A stretch of DNA of 64,000 bases, taken from Halobacillus mangrovi. GTDB taxonomy: Bacteria > Bacillota > Bacilli > Bacillales > Halobacillaceae. The position numbers and the translations under genes are program-made. The notes beneath the pieces were generated by a model that searched no databases, had not been told where the DNA came from, and saw nothing but the letters and a program-made list of their open reading frames with translations. The stretch is taken from the NCBI RefSeq assembly GCF_002097535.1, contig NZ_CP020772.1:2232001-2296000 (forward strand), written 5' to 3'. Positions 1-9,500 of this stretch are shown piece after piece (the stretch's first letter is position 1; each line of letters begins with the position of its first letter).

Positions 1-2
1 TC

Positions 3-347
3 GTTAAAGAACATATACCTGTTACGCTAAGTTCTGATCTCCCTATTGGAGCTCTCGATCCTTTCGTAAGTATGTACACGGCGGTTACCCGGATGGATCT
101 AGAAGGAAATCCTGAAGGAGGATGGATGCCTCAAGAAAAGATCTCCTTAGCAGAAGCCTATCAAGGTTTTACAAAAACGCCAGCGGAACTGGAATACAAA
201 GATGAAGAAAAGGGCAGAATAGAAGCTGGTTATCAAGCGGATTTTGTACTGCTTGACCGTAACCCTTTAGATGTTGCTGATGAAGAGATCCACAACATAA
301 AAGTTTTGGAAACCTGGCATAGAGGGAAACAAGTGTATAAAAAGTGA
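3..347 (+). CDS. Amidohydrolase (YtcJ-like), C-terminal part
   Basis: This is the 3' end of a gene that begins before the window; the frame is open from base 3. About 114 residues remain. They carry the SSDLPIG...YTAVTR stretch and a closing pattern (EAYQGFT, GRIEAGYQADFVLLDRNPL, VLETWHRGKQVY) typical of the composite beta-sandwich end of YtcJ-type metal-dependent amidohydrolases. Enzymes of this family hydrolyse amide or related C-N bonds; the substrate cannot be read from this piece. The metal-binding HxH motif would lie upstream of the window. Confidence 0.85.
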   Translation, partial: VKEHIPVTLSSDLPIGALDPFVSMYTAVTRMDLEGNPEGGWMPQEKISLAEAYQGFTKTPAELEYKDEEKGRIEAGYQADFVLLDRNPLDVADEEIHNIKVLETWHRGKQVYKK

Positions 348-430
348 CAAATTTCCCTTGCTTTCCTTGTCAACACTCATTCCATCAGCGATAATAAGGG
401 TAAGGTGAAGGAAAGGGAGGATGGTTGTGT

Positions 431-979
431 ATGGACAAACTAATTTTAGTGCGGCACAGTGAGACGGAGGGACAGCATGAGGATTCACCGCTGACAAAGC
501 TGGGAGTACGCCAAGCTCAAGCTTTAGCTTCATTTCTGAATCGTTCTGGCCTTGAGGTTGATCGCATCATTTCCAGTCCTTTTTTAAGGGCGATTGAGAC
601 CATCAAGCCTTATGCAATGAAAAAAGGGATGTCCATCGAAACTGATGAACGTTTGGAAGAGCGTATCTTAAGCCATGACCCTCTCGATGATTGGGAAGAA
701 GTCCTTCACGATACATTTCAGGATCCCAGCTTAAAACTCAATGGAGGAGAATCTTCTGATGAGGCAAAGGAACGAGTGCTTTCTTTGATTGATGAGCTGG
801 AAAAAGACGATTGCGGAAACGTTATACTCGTTACGCATGGAAACTTATTAGCCTTATTACTACAGAAATACAACCGAGAGATCGGTTTTTATGATTGGAA
901 ACGGTTAACTAGACCGGATGTATTTCTCGTCCAAAAGCAGGGTGGAGAGTACACGGTCGAGCGTATTTGGGAAGATTGA
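431..979 (+). CDS. Histidine phosphatase family protein
   Basis: A 182-residue protein of the phosphoglycerate-mutase-like histidine phosphatase superfamily. The phosphorylated histidine lies in VRHSETEG (His9), the arginine in SSPFLRAIET (about Arg53), and the second catalytic histidine in VILVTHGN (His136). The substrate is unknown: members act on sugar phosphates, nucleotides or phosphoproteins. I chose ATG 431 because GGGAGG ends about 10 bases upstream; an in-frame TTG at 425 is too close to it. A Gly in the usual RHG motif is Ser here, a common variant. Confidence 0.85.
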   Translation: MDKLILVRHSETEGQHEDSPLTKLGVRQAQALASFLNRSGLEVDRIISSPFLRAIETIKPYAMKKGMSIETDERLEERILSHDPLDDWEEVLHDTFQDPSLKLNGGESSDEAKERVLSLIDELEKDDCGNVILVTHGNLLALLLQKYNREIGFYDWKRLTRPDVFLVQKQGGEYTVERIWED

Positions 980-1079
980 TTTTCACAGATTTTGAAAGAA
1001 ATGTCGAATTTTAATGAAGAATTGCGATTTTTATGTATAATCGTTATTATAGAAGTTGTGTTTATTTGAACCGCTATTC

Positions 1080-1099
1080 GTTTATAGAGTATTATAAAC
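1080..1099. promoter_or_regulatory. Perfect inverted repeat upstream of ferredoxin
   Basis: GTTTATA and TATAAAC form a perfect 7-bp inverted repeat around GAGTAT, 33 bases before the ferredoxin start codon. A TATAAT lies at 1036-1041, so the repeat would fall in the early 5' leader. It may be an operator or a small RNA hairpin; no regulator could be assigned. Confidence 0.35.
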
Positions 1100-1131
1100 A
1101 CATTTAAATCAACTAGAAGGAGGAGATATCG

Positions 1132-1371
1132 ATGGCATTTGTAATTACATCCCCTTGTAAAGATGAAAAAGCGGGTGAATGTGTAGATGTGTGCCCTGTA
1201 GATTGTATTGAAGAAGGCAAAGATATGTTCTACATCGATCCTGCGATTTGTATCGATTGTGGCGCATGTGAAGCTGTGTGTCCGGTTGAGGCTATTTATA
1301 TAGAGGACGAAGTACCGGAAGAGGAAACAGAATACATCGAAATTAACCGTAAGTTCTTCGAAGAACAATAA
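1132..1371 (+). CDS. 7Fe-type ferredoxin ([3Fe-4S][4Fe-4S])
   Basis: A 79-residue cytoplasmic electron carrier. Cysteines are at 9, 17, 21, 25, 40, 43, 46 and 50. The first group has the C-x7-C-x3-CP spacing of 7Fe ferredoxins, where one cluster is [3Fe-4S]; the second is the classic CxxCxxC of a [4Fe-4S] cluster. The sequence strongly resembles the thermostable Bacillus schlegelii-type ferredoxin, including the acidic C-terminal tail. AAGGAGG precedes the ATG by the usual distance. It is monocistronic, with its own terminator just after the stop codon. The redox partner is not evident from neighbours. Confidence 0.95.
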   Translation: MAFVITSPCKDEKAGECVDVCPVDCIEEGKDMFYIDPAICIDCGACEAVCPVEAIYIEDEVPEEETEYIEINRKFFEEQ

Positions 1372-1384
1372 CACACATAACTGA

Positions 1385-1414
1385 ACCGTCTCTTATTTGA
1401 AAGAGGCGGTTTTC
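1385..1414 (+). terminator. Intrinsic terminator of ferredoxin gene
   Basis: ACCGTCTCTT pairs with AAGAGGCGGT over 10 bp (one G-T pair) across a 6-base loop, followed by TTTTC. Confidence 0.85.
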
Positions 1415-1510
1415 TATTTATATTGGAAACCAAAGCCCATCCATATGCATACTGCTTTTTAAAAATGGGTAGATACATATGTGAAACTGCTAGAATAGGA
1501 GGAATTTATC

Positions 1511-2251
1511 ATGACACAATTGAAAAATCAATCCGCCATCATCACAGGTGCCAGCAGTGGAATTGGAAGGGCGATCGCTCATCACTTAGCTGAAGAGGGC
1601 GCAAATGTTGTGCTTGCGGCCCGTCGTTCTGAAAAGTTAAAAGAATTATCTGATGAAATTACTGAAAAATATGATGTGAATGTGAAAATTTTTGAAACAG
1701 ATGTGACGAAAAAAGAAGATGTAGAAAAGTTAGTGAATGGAACAAAAGAAGAATTCGGGACGGTAGACATATTTGTCAATAACGCTGGAGTCATGCTTCT
1801 GTCCTTTTTGAAAAACGACCACGTTGAAGAGTGGGAGCAAATGGTTGATGTAAACATTAAAGGAGTATTGTATGGAATCCATGCCTCTCTCCCGAGCATG
1901 ATCGAGCAGGAGTCTGGTCACATTATTAATGTCTCCTCTGTAGCAGGACACGAAGTATTTCCATCAAGTACTGTTTACAGCGCCACAAAATATGCAGTGC
2001 GAGCTCTCTCTATGGGGATGGAAAAGGAATTGTCTCGTTCCGGTGTACGTGTAACGAACATCTCTCCAGGAGCTGTTGATACAGAATTGACCGATCATAT
2101 TACGGATGGAGATGTCATCGAAATGTTCAAGGACCGGAAAATGGATCCATTGGAGGCAGATGATATCGCAAGAGCAGTTGCTTATGCCGTTACACAACCT
2201 GATTATGTTAATGTCAATGAAGTGATTGTAAGACCCATGCACAAGAAATAA
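1511..2251 (+). CDS. SDR family NAD(P)-dependent oxidoreductase
   Basis: A 246-residue classical short-chain dehydrogenase/reductase. The cofactor motif TGASSGIG is at 12-19, NNAG at about 90-93, the catalytic Ser in NVSSVAG (about 142), and YxxxK in YSATK (Tyr156, Lys160). The arginines after the second beta strand (AARRSEK) suggest NADP(H). The closest general class is the YdfG/serine-dehydrogenase-like SDRs; the substrate is not predictable. AGGAGG lies 9 bases before the ATG. The gene stands alone, and a hairpin shared with the opposing acylphosphatase gene follows. Confidence 0.85.
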   Translation: MTQLKNQSAIITGASSGIGRAIAHHLAEEGANVVLAARRSEKLKELSDEITEKYDVNVKIFETDVTKKEDVEKLVNGTKEEFGTVDIFVNNAGVMLLSFLKNDHVEEWEQMVDVNIKGVLYGIHASLPSMIEQESGHIINVSSVAGHEVFPSSTVYSATKYAVRALSMGMEKELSRSGVRVTNISPGAVDTELTDHITDGDVIEMFKDRKMDPLEADDIARAVAYAVTQPDYVNVNEVIVRPMHKK

Positions 2252-2261
2252 CAGGCTGATA

Positions 2262-2296
2262 AAAACGAACCGCAGGGAGTTGATTCCCTGCGGTTC
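2262..2296. terminator. Bidirectional terminator between SDR and acylphosphatase
   Basis: GAACCGCAGGGA and its exact complement TCCCTGCGGTTC form a perfect 12-bp stem with a 6-base loop. On the minus strand the stem is followed by GTTTTTA, so it best serves the acylphosphatase gene. Confidence 0.85.
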
Positions 2297-2299
2297 CCT

Positions 2300-2575
2300 T
2301 TACTCTTTAACTTTGAATTTTTCGTAGCCTTCTTCAGAGTCAAAGTCTTCGATATCGATGGCTTGGACCTTAGCGAAAGGAGTGGGACCTTCATTCAGTT
2401 GATCGACAAACTCTTTTAAGCTTGCCGGATCTCCTTCTGCTTCAATTTCGACGCTTCCATCACTTTTGTTTTTTACCCATCCTTTGAGCTCTAATTGTTC
2501 TGCGATTTGTTTTGTCGTTGCTCGAAAACCGACGCCTTGGACGCGTCCGTGCACGACGATATGACTTCTAGACAT
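2300..2575 (-). CDS. acyP: Acylphosphatase
   Basis: A 91-residue enzyme that hydrolyses the carboxyl-phosphate bond of acyl phosphates. The phosphate-binding loop GRVQGVGFR contains the catalytic Arg18, and Asn36 (in WVKNKSDGSV) completes the catalytic pair; both are present. Length is standard. The ATG is preceded on the minus strand by AGGAGGTG. It is convergent with the upstream SDR and divergent from the P1 peptidase. No signal peptide, so it is cytoplasmic. Confidence 0.95.
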   Translation of the reverse strand: MSRSHIVVHGRVQGVGFRATTKQIAEQLELKGWVKNKSDGSVEIEAEGDPASLKEFVDQLNEGPTPFAKVQAIDIEDFDSEEGYEKFKVKE

Positions 2576-2653
2576 TGAAACACCTCCTACATACGTATAT
2601 AGACAGGTTACCCTCCAGGGCTTTTATTAAAAACATGAAAGGGTCGAAACGAA

Positions 2654-3616
2654 ATGAAAAATATTAAGATCAAGGAAATTGAAGGTTTTCGCATTGGCCA
2701 AGCGTCTGATGAGTTAGCAGGAACTGGCTGCACTGTAGTCCTATGTGAAGAAGGTGCTGTAGCAGGTGTGGACGTTAGAGGAGGATCACCGGGAACTAGG
2801 GAAACAGATCTCTTAAAATCGGAGAACCTAATCCAGCGGATCCACGGCTGTTTTTTGGCTGGCGGAAGTGCCTATGGCTTGGATGTGGGTTCGGGAGTGA
2901 TGAAGTTCCTTGAAGAGCAAGAGATAGGCTTCGATGTCTCTGTAGCAAAAGTACCTATTGTTCCCGGAGCGATCCTTTTTGACATGATGGTTGGTGATTC
3001 TAAGAGAAGACCTGGCAAGGATATGGGGTATAAGGCATGTGAAGATGCTCTTCTCAATCAGGATTTTAAAAATGGAAATTATGGAGCGGGTACAGGAGCT
3101 TCGATCGGAAAAGCGCTTGGTCCCCAGCATTGTATGAAAGGAGGTATAGGAAGTTATGCGGTCCAAATTGGTTCTTTAAAAATAGGCGCCGTGATTGCTG
3201 TAAATAGCTTCGGAGATGTTTATGACCCGTCCGTTGGCAAGCTCATCGCAGGTGTACATGAGAACAAAACACTTCTAAATACAGAAAAAGTGCTTATAAA
3301 TCAATTACACGATAACGAAACCAATCGATTCAGCGGCAACACGACCATTGGTACAATTCTAACGAATGCCGCATTAGATAAAGCCACAGCGAACAAATTG
3401 GCTTCAATTTCTCAGGATGGTCTGGCGAGAACAATTCGACCTTCCCATACATTTGTAGATGGCGATACATTATTTATGTTGTCAACTAATGAGATAGAAG
3501 TCGATTTAAACAGCCTTGCTTCTCTTAGTGTTCAAGTGGTGGAAAAAGCGGTTGTCAATGCTGTGAAATCTGCAAAAACGGCTTATGAATTAATTTCTTA
3601 TCAAGATTTGTTATAA
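2654..3616 (+). CDS. P1 family peptidase (DmpA-type Ntn hydrolase)
   Basis: A 320-residue member of peptidase family S58 (P1/DmpA), N-terminal-nucleophile enzymes that cleave themselves to expose a nucleophile and then act as aminopeptidases or amidases on small peptides and amides. The glycine-rich opening (GIxxGxGxTxV-like; LAGGSAYGLD) and the self-cleavage motif GNTTIG are visible; Thr230 would be the nucleophile after cleavage following Asn229. There is no signal peptide. It is the first gene of a block of hydrolases reading in the same direction: only 15 bases separate it from the gamma-glutamylcyclotransferase gene. The natural substrate is unknown. Confidence 0.85.
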   Translation: MKNIKIKEIEGFRIGQASDELAGTGCTVVLCEEGAVAGVDVRGGSPGTRETDLLKSENLIQRIHGCFLAGGSAYGLDVGSGVMKFLEEQEIGFDVSVAKVPIVPGAILFDMMVGDSKRRPGKDMGYKACEDALLNQDFKNGNYGAGTGASIGKALGPQHCMKGGIGSYAVQIGSLKIGAVIAVNSFGDVYDPSVGKLIAGVHENKTLLNTEKVLINQLHDNETNRFSGNTTIGTILTNAALDKATANKLASISQDGLARTIRPSHTFVDGDTLFMLSTNEIEVDLNSLASLSVQVVEKAVVNAVKSAKTAYELISYQDLL

Positions 3617-3631
3617 AAGGAAGGGATAGAC

Positions 3632-4501
3632 ATGAAAGTATTTGTTTATGGATCTCTGTGTAAAAGTTTAGAAAATCACCATTACTTAAAGGATGCGAAA
3701 TTATTATCCGAGCATGCGTGGCTGTATGGCGAACTCTTCTCAGGTTTTTCTTATTACCCTCTTCTAGTAAAGAACCCTCATGCAAAAACCTTCGGTGAGC
3801 TGTATGAAATTAATGAAAATACATTAAATAAATTGGATAGGCTGGAGGGATTTAATCAATCAGATCCAGACTCATTATTTCAGAGGGAGAAAGCAACAGT
3901 CTTCATTGAGGATCAGCCACTCGAAGCCTACACCTATTATTTTCCCCATCAAAGAAAAGGGGCGCCCGTCCCACATGGTAACTGGAAAGTTGCACGTATG
4001 CTCAAACAGAAGAAATTGAAGTATTTCGCATTTGGATCTTGTATGGATCAGGAGAGATTCAGGAGCGGGAAAGTCGACCATTTGTTTAAAAATGTCCTCG
4101 GGTGCGGGAAACTTGATGGATATGATCTCACCTTCTCCCATCACAAACACGATGGAGGAAGAGCAGACATCATCGAAAAACAGGGAACAAGAGTAGAAGG
4201 TATTGTCTATGAAATCTCTCATGAAGCACTCCATTACTTGTATAAACGCGAAGGGGTCTACAGTAATGGTTATCGCCCGGTTGTAGTAGAGGTTGAATTA
4301 AATAACCAACTCGTTTCCGCCCTTTCATTTACTGTAATTGAGAAGGATACAGACTTGACCCCTCCTCTTCACTATGCAAGGGAAATTCATCGTGGAGGCT
4401 CTCCTTATTTATCAGCCGATTATATAGAGAGTCTTGAGAAAAGGTTTATGGAGGACTTACCTGTTAAAGGTTTTGAGAAATATTTATCTGAGATGAAGTA
4501 A
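3632..4501 (+). CDS. Tandem gamma-glutamylcyclotransferase-fold protein (YkqA-like)
   Basis: A 289-residue protein made of two AIG2/GGCT-like domains, about residues 1-120 and 128-285. Domain 1 begins VYGSLC and domain 2 begins FAFGSCMD, the nucleotide-like P-loop of this fold. Each has the LDxxEG-type segment with the expected catalytic acid (Glu72 in LDRLEGF; the Glu of YKREGVY in domain 2). Such enzymes release 5-oxoproline from gamma-glutamyl amines or peptides. B. subtilis YkqA has the same two-domain layout. It follows the P1 peptidase by 15 bases, and its stop overlaps the next ATG by one base, so translational coupling is likely. Confidence 0.85.
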   Translation: MKVFVYGSLCKSLENHHYLKDAKLLSEHAWLYGELFSGFSYYPLLVKNPHAKTFGELYEINENTLNKLDRLEGFNQSDPDSLFQREKATVFIEDQPLEAYTYYFPHQRKGAPVPHGNWKVARMLKQKKLKYFAFGSCMDQERFRSGKVDHLFKNVLGCGKLDGYDLTFSHHKHDGGRADIIEKQGTRVEGIVYEISHEALHYLYKREGVYSNGYRPVVVEVELNNQLVSALSFTVIEKDTDLTPPLHYAREIHRGGSPYLSADYIESLEKRFMEDLPVKGFEKYLSEMK

Positions 4502-5347
4502 TGGGGCAGATCAATATGGTCCAAACGACATGGAATACTTATGTAGCAAGGGATTTTACAAAGTTGCAGTATGTGAGGCACGAACCTATAGACAAACGAT
4601 CCAATGTTGCTGTTATTCTTATTCACGGAATCACCGCTGAGCTTTCACATCAAGAAAAATTTGCAGATGCTTTAAAGATCGAAGGGGACGTTTTTTTACC
4701 AATTCTGAGAGGATACGATCAGATGAGTAAACGTGGAGACCTGGATTATATGGGGCATTACGATGATGATTTATTTGATTTTATTCATTTTGTAAAAAAG
4801 AAAGGATATGAAAAATTAATAGTGATTGGTCATTCTATGGGGTGTGCTAATATCCTTCGTTTATTAAACAAAAATAAGAATATCGCCGACCGTATTGTTT
4901 TTGTTTCGCCTTTTTTTTCACCCAAACCTTTCTGTTTATAGAGATAATGCAACTGACCAATTCAAACCGGAAACAGACTTGGATTATACCGTGTATCAAA
5001 AAAGAGTTATGCTGCTTATGACTTTATACAAAATGAACATTGATCGGTTTTCTCATAAAACAGTGGCTGTCATTCCGGATGAGTTTGATGACAGTGGCAT
5101 TCTTAAGCTGAGCTTCAGACTGATGGCTTCTAGATTCCTGGAAGTCATACCCAATGATTTATTCGAAGGAATCGAATCGCAGGTATTTACTTTCGTAGGT
5201 GACCAAGATGAAGTCGTCGTTTCAGAAAAACTAGAAGCATGGTACAGAACTAAGTTTGACTTACAACTTGGAATTGTTGAAGGAACCGACCATAACCATA
5301 TCCTTCACCACCCTGGTTTTCACTGCAGACTTGCAGAAATTATTTAA
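4501..5347 (+). pseudogene. Alpha/beta hydrolase broken by a frameshift in a T8 run
   Basis: Two reading frames together give one alpha/beta hydrolase of about 280 residues. The first part (4501-4941) has the oxyanion strand VILIHGITA and the nucleophile elbow GHSMG. The second part (to 5347) has the acid in FVGDQDEVV and the catalytic His in GTDHNHI. They join at eight T residues (4911-4918). Removing one T restores a continuous protein through VSPFFHPNLSVYRD. So the gene is a recent pseudogene, a slippage-switched gene, or a sequencing error. It overlaps the previous stop by one base; ATG 4516 is an alternative start. The family includes lipases and acylglycerol hydrolases. Confidence 0.8.
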
Positions 5348-5363
5348 ATTAGGAGAAACCTAG

Positions 5364-6404
5364 ATGAAACAAGTGTATTCCGAAGTGATTCAATATCAAG
5401 GGAATTATTATGACTTCGGTCTTTACCATGCTAAACATTTCAAAAAAACACCACTTTATCAAGTTCATAAAAATCTCAGGAAAAAATCTATGCGCCGCTA
5501 TACAATCAACGAGCGAGAAGTTCGCCGATTTTTTATCCATTATGCTCCTGGAGTGTGGGAAGAACTGCAAGGTCTTGCGGATGGATTAGGGTGGAGGTTA
5601 GCAGAAGTCCTACATGAATACAGGGGCTTTCAGCAGGACTGGATAAGGTCAGGGTGCTCGGTTATGACAGGGAAAGGGTTTTTCGCAAGAAATTACGATT
5701 ATCAACCGAAAACATACGAAGGCCGCTTCCTCCTCTTTAAGCCTGCCAATGGATTTGCCACCATCGGCCCTGGACAGCGGCTCATAGGACGAACGGATGG
5801 TATGAATGAGCACGGGCTATGCATCGGTTATAATTTTGTCAATCGGATCAAGCCAGAAGATGGACTCATTTGCTGCGCAATAACACGGATCGTATTAGAA
5901 ACAGCGAAAAACGTCAGGGAAGCGGTAGAGTTATTAACAGAGTTGCCGCATCGCCACTCCTTTAACTATATCCTCTATGATGGGGAGGGAAACAGCAGAA
6001 TTATTGAAGGCTCACCAAGAGGGGTCAAAGTGAAAACAGGCCAGGTTTGTACGAACCATTTCGATGAACTTGCCTCCGAGAATCGAAGACATCTTGCTGA
6101 CTCGATGAAACGAATGGATCGCTTAGAACAATTTTACGACACAATCAAGACAGGAGAAGAGGCATTTTATTTTCTAAACGGCACTTCCCAACCGATCTTC
6201 TCCAAAAGCTATAGCCGTTGGTCCGATACCATTCATACGAGCTGCTATTTTCCAGAGGAGGGGTTTGTGCTGTTTGGGTTAGGTGGAGATGCGAGGCCAG
6301 TCCAAATTTCTTTTAAGCACTGGTTAGAAAAAGGAAGAACTCCACTCAAGCGGATTTTAGGAGAACTTGATACCACCGAACCCCTCCCGTATATAGAAAA
6401 TTGA
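5364..6404 (+). CDS. C45 family (acyl-CoA:6-aminopenicillanate acyltransferase-like) Ntn hydrolase
   Basis: A 346-residue protein of the AAT/C45 family, related to conjugated bile acid hydrolase and penicillin acyltransferase. The precursor of these enzymes self-cleaves before a cysteine; here it is Cys98 in RSGCSVMTGKG, followed by the family arginine segment ARNYDYQP (about 108-115). GRTDGMNEHGLCIGYN and TNHF are further family signatures. It could hydrolyse or transfer acyl groups on amides. TAGGAG lies before the ATG, and the gene starts 17 bases after the hydrolase pseudogene. It is the last of four adjacent hydrolase genes, two of which are self-processing Ntn enzymes. Confidence 0.8.
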   Translation: MKQVYSEVIQYQGNYYDFGLYHAKHFKKTPLYQVHKNLRKKSMRRYTINEREVRRFFIHYAPGVWEELQGLADGLGWRLAEVLHEYRGFQQDWIRSGCSVMTGKGFFARNYDYQPKTYEGRFLLFKPANGFATIGPGQRLIGRTDGMNEHGLCIGYNFVNRIKPEDGLICCAITRIVLETAKNVREAVELLTELPHRHSFNYILYDGEGNSRIIEGSPRGVKVKTGQVCTNHFDELASENRRHLADSMKRMDRLEQFYDTIKTGEEAFYFLNGTSQPIFSKSYSRWSDTIHTSCYFPEEGFVLFGLGGDARPVQISFKHWLEKGRTPLKRILGELDTTEPLPYIEN

Positions 6405-6509
6405 ATCGCTTACTTTTTTAGGCTGTTTTGCTAGGTTCCCACTTGAGAAGTAAGCCCATCTAAGCGTAAAATATCGATGTACACTTAATTTTATGAAGGG
6501 GTTCTTCGA

Positions 6510-9500
6510 ATGTCTCTCACCACTGAAAATGCAGTATATTCTATGAAATCACTATATGCGTATATGAAAGAACACGATGGTACGAACCATAGTGATAAGA
6601 TTTTAGATATTATTGAAAAGCTGGATAACAACAAAATGATGATCGGTTTTGCCGGTCATTTTTCTGCAGGTAAGTCAACTTTAATTAACACGCTTCTAAA
6701 CAGCGAAATGCTTCCGTCTAGCCCTATTCCGACAAGTGCGAATATTGTTCAGCTTAAAAGCGGCGAGCCTTTCACGGTAGCTTATTTTAGAAATAAGCTA
6801 CCTGTTATATATGAAGGAACGGTTGATTTTGACCTTGTCCAAGCCCTCTGTAAAGATGGCGAAGAGATTACAAGAGTAGACATAAGTCATCCTGAGAGCG
6901 GACTGCCTGAAAATGTCTCCGTTCTAGATACCCCAGGGGTAGATTCTACGAATGATGCGGATCGATTGATCACGGAGTCTTCCCTGCATTTAATGGATCA
7001 TATGTTTTATGTAATGGATTACAATCATGTGCAGTCTGAAGTAAACCTGCAATTTCTATGGGAAATGCAAAAACGGGGCACGCCTTTTTCGCTTGTCATC
7101 AATCAGATCGACAAACATAACGAAAATGAAATCAGCTTTCAGAGCTTTTGTCAAAGCGTCGAAGATTCCCTTGACCAGTGGGGAATAGCAGCAGAGAAGA
7201 TTTTTTATACTTCAATGAGAGATTTTGAGTTGTCTCATAACGGCTTTGAGGAATTGAAAGGTGAATTTGAAGCATTGTTCAAACGGCCTTACGGGGTTAT
7301 AGAAAATCAAGCAAGGCTCGACGTGCAGTCCATTGTGCATGAATGTTTGAGAGAAGCGGAAGAAGATATTGGACAAGACAAACAGGAGCTCGTTGAACGA
7401 AAACGAGAGCTTGAGACCATAGTTGAAAACAGCCACTTAAGCATCGGTCATCCATCCACTATGGAGGATACATTGCAACAGGCGAATAAGGACGTTGAAA
7501 AGAGAATATTTTCATTTATTCCAAATGCTTATCTTATGCCGAGTGGACTTAGAGAAGATGCCAAAGCATTTCTTGAATCTCAACAAAAAGGGTTTAAGGT
7601 TGGTTTTCTATTCTCTCACAAGAAAACGGAAGAGGAGAAAAGTATCCGTAAAGAGAAATTCTTTCATCACCTCGATGAAGTCATTGAAAAGAATTTAAAA
7701 TGGCCGCTGAGAGACCGTTGGCTGGAAATTGCAGAAAAACATAAGGTGACAGAGGTTCGTTTTATTGAAATGATTCAGGAGTTTCCTTTTAACTATGATA
7801 AAGATCGGTTATCTGATCAAGTACAAAAGGGAGCTGAAGTGACTGGTGAGTATATTTTAAGATATACCGATCAAGTAGCGAGCGACATAAAGAAAGAAGC
7901 AAGGCGTTTTTCAATTGATTTGCAGAAGCAGATGGAAGCGGCTATTCAAAAAGAAAAGGATAGCGACTACCAGAAACATAAAGAAGCTTATGATGCCTTA
8001 GAAGAGACAGCTGAAGTTAAAACGAAATTGGATCAATTGGACACCCGTTTGAAAAAGTACCGGGATGAACTTTATTTCAAGCTTGACTCAGAAGCTTCTA
8101 AGAAAGAGAGAGAACTTGTCGAACGTGACTTGAAGAAGAGGAAAGAACAGGTACAAGCGGGAACGAAGCAACGCTCAGAAAAGAAATTAGAAGAATCAAA
8201 AGACAAAGTCTCAAGGGACGTCGACACTTCATCGACTCGTGGAAATCGGGAGAAGTCAATAGAATCTGTCCTGGCCAACGTTGACAGAACTCTTTCAATC
8301 GTCAAAGACATACAAGGGCTAGAGGAATTAGTTCAGCAGTTAAAGAAGAAAAAGGAACGGTTAAGAAACAGACACTATACGGTCGCTCTGTTCGGAGCGT
8401 TCAGTGCAGGTAAATCTTCGTTTGCCAATGCTTTACTCGGAGATCATGTACTTCCCGTTTCACCGAACCCTACAACGGCAGCCATTAACAGGATTTCTCC
8501 TCCTACTGAGGAACATCCAGACCGTTCCATTCAAGTTGATGTGAAATCGGAATCTCAAATGATCGATGATCTAAAAAATTTACTCAATCGTCTTGATGTA
8601 AAGGCAACAGATTTAGATTCAGCCTATCATGTCCTGTTAGCTTTGCCAGAAGAAAATAAAGAAAAGCTTGAGCATAAACAATATTCATTTTTGCAGGCTT
8701 TCTTAGATGGTTTTCCGGATATGAAACAGCATATGAATCAAACCATTACTATTCCATGGGAGCATTTTTCAAAATATGTCTCAGAAGAGAAAACTTCTTG
8801 TTTTATCGAGTCGATGGAGCTTTATTACGATTGCCCTTTAACGAGGTCTGGGGTTACACTCGTGGATACACCCGGAGCGGATTCAGCAAACGCACGACAT
8901 ACTGACGTCTCGTTCGAATATATCAAGGACGCAGATGCTGTTTTGTTCGTCACTTATTACAACCATCCTTTTTCAAAAGCAGACCAGTCTTTCTTGACGC
9001 AGCTAGGGCGTGTGAAAGACAGCTTTGCGATGGACAAGATGTTCTTTGTCATCAATGCGAAAGATCTGGCGAGTTCAGTACAAGAACTTAACAGTGTGGA
9101 AGATTATTTAATCGATCAGTTGGTTAAATTCCAGATACGCAACCCCCGTTTGTATTCCATATCAAGCCTCAACGGATTAAAAGAAAAGCAGGGGAAAAGA
9201 ACGGAACCGTCTAACCTGGATGTGTTCGAGACCGAATTCCACCAGTTCCTAGAGAAAGAGCTGGCTGAAGTTCTTGTTCATTCCATCCTTCAGGACATAG
9301 AGGAAGTATCAGCAACCCTTCATGAATTTATCAAAAACGCTGAACTCGATGAAAATGAGCGGGAGAACCAATTATCCTTATTCCATGAGCAGAAGAAAGA
9401 AGCCATTACCATCCTGCAAGATAAAGGAATGGGACGCGGGAAAGAGACGCTTAAAAATAAAGCTGAAAAACAGGTGTTTTACGCTCACGAACGTTTGATG

